Below are positions 13,518-16,830 of a DNA stretch of 16,830 nt, one piece after another (positions within the stretch are counted from its first letter, which is position 1; the number at the start of each line of letters is the position of its first letter). The translations under genes were made by a program, and so were the position numbers. The DNA is from an uncultured Bacteroidales bacterium (lineage in GTDB: Bacteria; Bacteroidota; Bacteroidia; Bacteroidales; Muribaculaceae), in assembly GCA_900549375.1 (NCBI GenBank), contig URNY01000046.1, positions 1-16,830 on the forward strand, in the 5' to 3' direction. Below the pieces are notes generated by a model, which saw only the letters and a list, made by a program, of their open reading frames with translations, was not told the DNA's origin and did not search any database.

Positions 13518-14864
13518 TTATTTGCGGATTCCCGCCATATAAATCGGTTTATAGGTGATCGAAGTCATCCCTTTCAATGCAGAGGGAGTTATGCCGGGAG
13601 ACGGGGCAGAGCCACCGACACCTGTGAGCTTGAGATGCATAAGCAGTTCGCGGGGAGACTTAAACTCAAGAGTTATGGAATCTTCGATCACGCGGACAGC
13701 GCTGAATGATTCCTGCATCCAGCGGCGGTATTGCTCCGGAGTGTGATAACAGATGGGAGAGGGCCTCAGAGCGTCGAGTTCCTTAAGATTTCCCTTGGTA
13801 AAGCTTGAGAACAGAACGAACCCTCCCGGCTTGAGCGAACGCCGGCAGTTTCTCATGAATTCACCGATATTTACAAACCATTGGATTGTGGAGGCGGAGA
13901 GTATGCCGTCGTAGCGGGAGTTGCAGGAAGCGATCCAGTCTTCGGCATCCGCACGGTGATAGTTTTCCTCGGGAGCAATTCCGATGCGAGGAATTTCCGC
14001 AATATCCACGAAATCAATTTTGCCCGGGGCAATTTTTTCTGCATATATTCCGGAAAAGAGCCCTGTTCCCGGTCCGATTTCGAGAATAGACTTAGCGGTA
14101 TCTGCCGCGGATTCCGGCATAAGTCCGGCGAGAGCGGTTGCTATATGCTTTTGGGCTACAGCGTGCTCGTCGTATGAAGTAACGGCCTTCCCGAACCGCT
14201 CCGCGATGAGGTCGCGGTCGGGGACAACGGCTTTTACAATACTTTCCATTGGGAGATAATGCGCCCCCTCGAGAGACACAGTCTCCACTTTCTCTTTCTG
14301 CCATGCGGCCATCATATTGTCGGGAGGGAATATCCGGTCGTTAACGGAGATGAATGCCCGTTGCCATGGAAGCCGGCAGGCGCATGATTTAAGATCGCGG
14401 ATGGAATAGAGCTGCGAACGCAAATCCTCGATTTCGGATTGGGAGAATTCCCTGTCGAAGAGTCTGCGATAGGTTTCTGCATCGGGCGACATACGGCGCC
14501 GGAATTTGGCGAGATTGCGGCCGTCGAGAGCCGAGGCCGTCCCATTATAGATGGCTTCGGGAATTCCCAAAGAGTTATCGACCGGGTTGAGAGTGCCGTT
14601 GATTGCGAAAGCGGCAGTGATTTTTTGTGGAGGCAAAGATACGGAAGCCATTCTGACTCCAAGCGACCAGGCGAAGAGCCACACTGTAGGATAGGAGTCG
14701 AGGAAAGAAACGTCGAGGGAGGTGTCGGAATAGTCGTAGACCACTGCCACATCCCAGCCATTCATGCCGGCGTCCTGATAAAGCTCCGGGCCGGTGCTCC
14801 ATCCTGCGAAAATGAGAATCAGCGAGCGGTTTCCGGGATTATGTGTCAGAAAGCGTATCTTCAT
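13518..14864 (-). CDS. BioG-BioC fusion: pimeloyl-ACP methyl ester esterase plus malonyl-ACP O-methyltransferase
   Basis: A 448-residue two-domain protein covering the entry and exit of pimelate synthesis. The N-terminal half (about 1-215) is BioG-like (DUF452): GWSTGPELY near residues 21-29, the nucleophile elbow FAWSLGV with Ser67, an acid candidate Asp176 (NDRIFPP) and His202 (GAHYLP). It would cleave pimeloyl-ACP methyl ester. The C-terminal half (about 220-448) is BioC: RFGKAVTSYDEHAVAQ, the SAM-binding ILEIGPGTGLFS (260-271), an acid position at Asp287, STIQWF (325-330) and LKPGGFVLFSSF (344-355). It would methylate malonyl-ACP to start pimeloyl synthesis on the fatty-acid cycle. Its ATG shares one base with the bioF stop (TAATG), so translation is coupled. 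Such fusions are known in some Bacteroidetes. No bioD follows; next is rfbA with its own promoter. Confidence 0.88.
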   Translation of the reverse strand: MKIRFLTHNPGNRSLILIFAGWSTGPELYQDAGMNGWDVAVVYDYSDTSLDVSFLDSYPTVWLFAWSLGVRMASVSLPPQKITAAFAINGTLNPVDNSLGIPEAIYNGTASALDGRNLAKFRRRMSPDAETYRRLFDREFSQSEIEDLRSQLYSIRDLKSCACRLPWQRAFISVNDRIFPPDNMMAAWQKEKVETVSLEGAHYLPMESIVKAVVPDRDLIAERFGKAVTSYDEHAVAQKHIATALAGLMPESAADTAKSILEIGPGTGLFSGIYAEKIAPGKIDFVDIAEIPRIGIAPEENYHRADAEDWIASCNSRYDGILSASTIQWFVNIGEFMRNCRRSLKPGGFVLFSSFTKGNLKELDALRPSPICYHTPEQYRRWMQESFSAVRVIEDSITLEFKSPRELLMHLKLTGVGGSAPSPGITPSALKGMTSITYKPIYMAGIRK

Positions 14865-16009
14865 TATTCAAACGAATTTTTTACGGCATCGATTACATAG
14901 TCCACTTGGCTGTCGGACATATCTGCCGAAAGGGAGAATCGTAGCCGTTCGCCCCCTTCGGGCACGGTCGGTCTTCGTATCGGCAGCGCCTCGACCCCTT
15001 TCAACGATAGGCGTGCGGCGAGCCTGACGGACTTTTCTGCATCACCGACAATGAGCGGTACGATATGCGAGCGGGAATTATTGGGGATGCCAGTAATTTC
15101 CTCCACAGCCTTGCGGAATCTTTCGGAAATCTCTGCGAGATGCTTGCGCTCTGCGGCCATGCCGGTTATTTCGATTGTCATCAATTCCGACCACGCTACA
15201 TTCACCGGAGGTATGGCCGTGGAAAAGATGAGGCTTCTGGAAGCGTTTATGAAAAACTGTTTTAACAAAAGGCTTGTGGCAACGAAAGCGCCCGAAGAAG
15301 CCGCCGCCTTGCCGAGAGTGCCTATCAATATGTCGACATCATCGATTAGCCCGAGTTCTTCGGCCACTCCGAGCCCGCGATCCCCACGAGTGCCGAATGC
15401 ATGCGCTTCATCCAGATACAGAAGCATCTGCGGGAATTGCTTTTTTAATTCCACAATATCGGCCAGAGGGGCAAGGTCGCCGTCCATGCTGTAGATGGAT
15501 TCAACCACCACGATGCATCGCGGCGCATCGGCATATTTCTCGAGTAGTTTCCGGAGCGAAGCCGTATCGTTGTGACGCCATCGGCGGTATTCGGCATTTG
15601 CCAAAGCGAGACCGTCGATCATCGAAGCGTGTATGAGTTTATCGCAAAGAAATACCGTGCCAGGAATGGCAAGAGCCTGGATTATACCGACATTGGCATG
15701 ATATCCTGAATTGAAAAGGAGGACGTCTTTATTGTAGAGTCCCGAAAGCAGCGATTCGAGATGGAGGTGGTGTTTCTGCCTTTCGGAAAGTAATCGGGAA
15801 GCGGAAGAGGAGAAAGATGCATCCTGATAGCGGGAAAGTAATTCCGGCATAAAAGATTTCCATCTTTTCGCGAGACCGAGGTAATCGTTGGAGGTCATGT
15901 CGATATGCGGCCGGTCGCAACGATCGCCCGGGATGGATCTGAGCCGGTTTTCCCGGTCGAAATCCTCAAGAATACGGCTATATGCTGTTAACGGATTTTC
16001 AGTTTCCAT
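14864..16009 (-). CDS. bioF: 8-amino-7-oxononanoate synthase (KAPA synthase)
   Basis: A 381-residue PLP enzyme that condenses pimeloyl-ACP with L-alanine, releasing CO2, to give 8-amino-7-oxononanoate. It belongs to the alpha-oxoamine synthase family. Visible motifs are SNDYLGLAK (40-48), the glycine-poor loop FNSGYHANVG (99-108), ESIYSMDGD (170-178), LDEAHAFGTRGDRG (199-212) with Asp200 and His203, and the PLP lysine Lys234 in GTLGKAAASSGAF. Length is usual for BioF. I start at ATG 16009 (METENPL), inside the last codons of bioA, because the family N-terminus fits; an in-frame ATG 30 codons upstream is inside bioA. The 11-bp overlap with bioA and TAATG junction with bioGC show one translated operon. 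Confidence 0.94.
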   Translation of the reverse strand: METENPLTAYSRILEDFDRENRLRSIPGDRCDRPHIDMTSNDYLGLAKRWKSFMPELLSRYQDASFSSSASRLLSERQKHHLHLESLLSGLYNKDVLLFNSGYHANVGIIQALAIPGTVFLCDKLIHASMIDGLALANAEYRRWRHNDTASLRKLLEKYADAPRCIVVVESIYSMDGDLAPLADIVELKKQFPQMLLYLDEAHAFGTRGDRGLGVAEELGLIDDVDILIGTLGKAAASSGAFVATSLLLKQFFINASRSLIFSTAIPPVNVAWSELMTIEITGMAAERKHLAEISERFRKAVEEITGIPNNSRSHIVPLIVGDAEKSVRLAARLSLKGVEALPIRRPTVPEGGERLRFSLSADMSDSQVDYVIDAVKNSFE

Positions 16010-16830
16010 ACATTTCTGCGATGATTTTGAGAAGGGCGTCGCAAAGTTTCCCGAGTTGCGAATCGGATATCGCCATAAAAGGAGGCATGATGTAGGCATT
16101 CTTTCCGAAAGGTCTTATCCATACGCCCTCTCTGATGCAAAATTGCTGGAAGCGGGCGAGGTCGACATCCGTTTTGAGTTGAATAACGCCGATGCCACCA
16201 AGAACGCGGACATCGTCGACGCAATTCCAGTTGCGGGCCCGGTAAAGCTTTTCGCGCATGATGCTCTCGATATGCTTTATTTTCTCCTGCCATGGGGAAT
16301 CGAGCAGCAGGCGGGTGGAGGCTATGGCGACAGCGCAGGCGAGCGGATTGCCCATGAATGTGGGGCCGTGCATCATGCAGCCCGATTGCGATGAAGAGAT
16401 TCTGTCGGCCACTTCGGCAGTGGTTGCAACGGCAGCGAAAGTCATGAATCCTCCTGTGATCGATTTGCCGATAAGCATTATGTCGGGCTCGACGCCGGCA
16501 TGTTCCCAGGCGAAAAGACGTCCGGTGCGTCCGAAGCCGGTGGCGATCTCATCGAAAATGAGCAGAATGCCGAGTTCATCGCATTTGCGGCGGAGTTCCT
16601 TAAGATAGCCCGGATTATAGAATCTCATTCCACCGGCTCCCTGTACGATGGGTTCGAGAATCACCGCGGCGAGAGAATCCGCATGTTTTTCGAGCAGTTC
16701 GGCCATCGGGCGGAAATCTTCCGGGTTCCACGGCTCGTCAAAGCGGCATTCGGTTCGGATGAATTCCCACACGGATAAGAATCGGAAGGGCTGCGCTTTA
16801 CAAAGTGCGCAAAACTTTGATTTTTTTGTA
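15999..16830 (-). CDS. bioA: Adenosylmethionine-8-amino-7-oxononanoate aminotransferase (DAPA synthase), 5'-incomplete
   Basis: The C-terminal part of a class III PLP aminotransferase that aminates KAPA using SAM as amino donor. Seen are ILEPIVQGAGGM, FDEIATGFGRTG, the PLP lysine in GKSITGGFM, HGPTFMGNPLACA and GVWIRPFG, all BioA hallmarks, plus a normal C-terminus. Measured from a GTG at 16772 the PLP lysine is residue 103; in E. coli BioA it is residue 274, so about 170 residues are absent. The frame stays open to the window edge, but residues encoded beyond about 16755 (for example KAQPFRFLSVWEF) do not resemble the BioA stretch expected there. Either the gene is truly broken, or the sequence end is chimeric, or this segment is unusually divergent. 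It is first of the visible bio genes; its promoter is outside the window. Confidence 0.85.
   Translation of the reverse strand, partial: TKKSKFCALCKAQPFRFLSVWEFIRTECRFDEPWNPEDFRPMAELLEKHADSLAAVILEPIVQGAGGMRFYNPGYLKELRRKCDELGILLIFDEIATGFGRTGRLFAWEHAGVEPDIMLIGKSITGGFMTFAAVATTAEVADRISSSQSGCMMHGPTFMGNPLACAVAIASTRLLLDSPWQEKIKHIESIMREKLYRARNWNCVDDVRVLGGIGVIQLKTDVDLARFQQFCIREGVWIRPFGKNAYIMPPFMAISDSQLGKLCDALLKIIAEMYGN

Noticed and set aside
16010..16099. Upstream ATG for bioF adding 30 residues
   Set aside because: That segment is the other frame of the conserved bioA C-terminus; METENPL fits the BioF N-terminus.

Overview
The window looks like chromosomal DNA from a member of the Bacteroidales, most plausibly a gut Muribaculaceae-type lineage at roughly 50% GC. 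The reasons are several promoters matching the Bacteroidetes consensus (TTTG, 19-21 nt, TAnnTTTG), a CarboxypepD_reg-like/TonB-receptor-like outer-membrane barrel, a DUF4301 protein, the long Bacteroidetes form of RfbB, and a fused BioG-BioC protein. The genus is inferred from style of gene content only. I see no phage, insertion sequence, CRISPR, tRNA or rRNA.

Layout, left to right. (1) Bases 1-179 hold no gene, only what looks like half of a terminator palindrome cut by the window edge and a short direct repeat. (2) Bases 180-3522, minus strand, are a tight three-gene unit: DUF4301 protein, then a small lipoprotein, then a secreted alpha/beta hydrolase. (3) A divergent intergenic region with an 8+8 bp dyad separates it from a plus-strand TonB-receptor-like barrel (3724-6567) that ends in a strong hairpin. 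(4) Bases 6636-8266, minus strand, hold an envelope pair: an acidic, probably surface-exposed lipoprotein followed by a small outer-membrane barrel gene that carries an in-frame TGA. (5) Bases 8409-10613, minus strand, encode a RelA-type (p)ppGpp synthetase whose hydrolase domain has lost its HD residues. (6) Divergent from it, rfbC-rfbB (plus) make two steps of dTDP-L-rhamnose synthesis. rfbA (minus) faces them across a perfect 42-bp palindrome; rfbD is not in the window. (7) Bases 13518 to the right edge, minus strand, are a translationally coupled biotin operon bioA-bioF-bioGC. bioA loses homology to its family about 70 bp from the edge.

Functionally the window joins cell-surface work (rhamnose precursor, outer-membrane barrels, lipoproteins), the stringent response and biotin synthesis. 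BioGC makes and then releases pimeloyl-ACP, BioF condenses it with alanine to 8-amino-7-oxononanoate (KAPA), and BioA aminates that to 7,8-diaminononanoate (DAPA). BioD and BioB must lie elsewhere.

The most notable observations are the nonsense codon inside a 15-bp tandem repeat of the barrel gene, the abrupt end of bioA homology, the overlapping face-to-face promoters of relA and rfbC, the 42-bp palindrome, and the nucleotidyltransferase-like motifs in DUF4301. No wholly new multi-gene system is clearly demonstrated.
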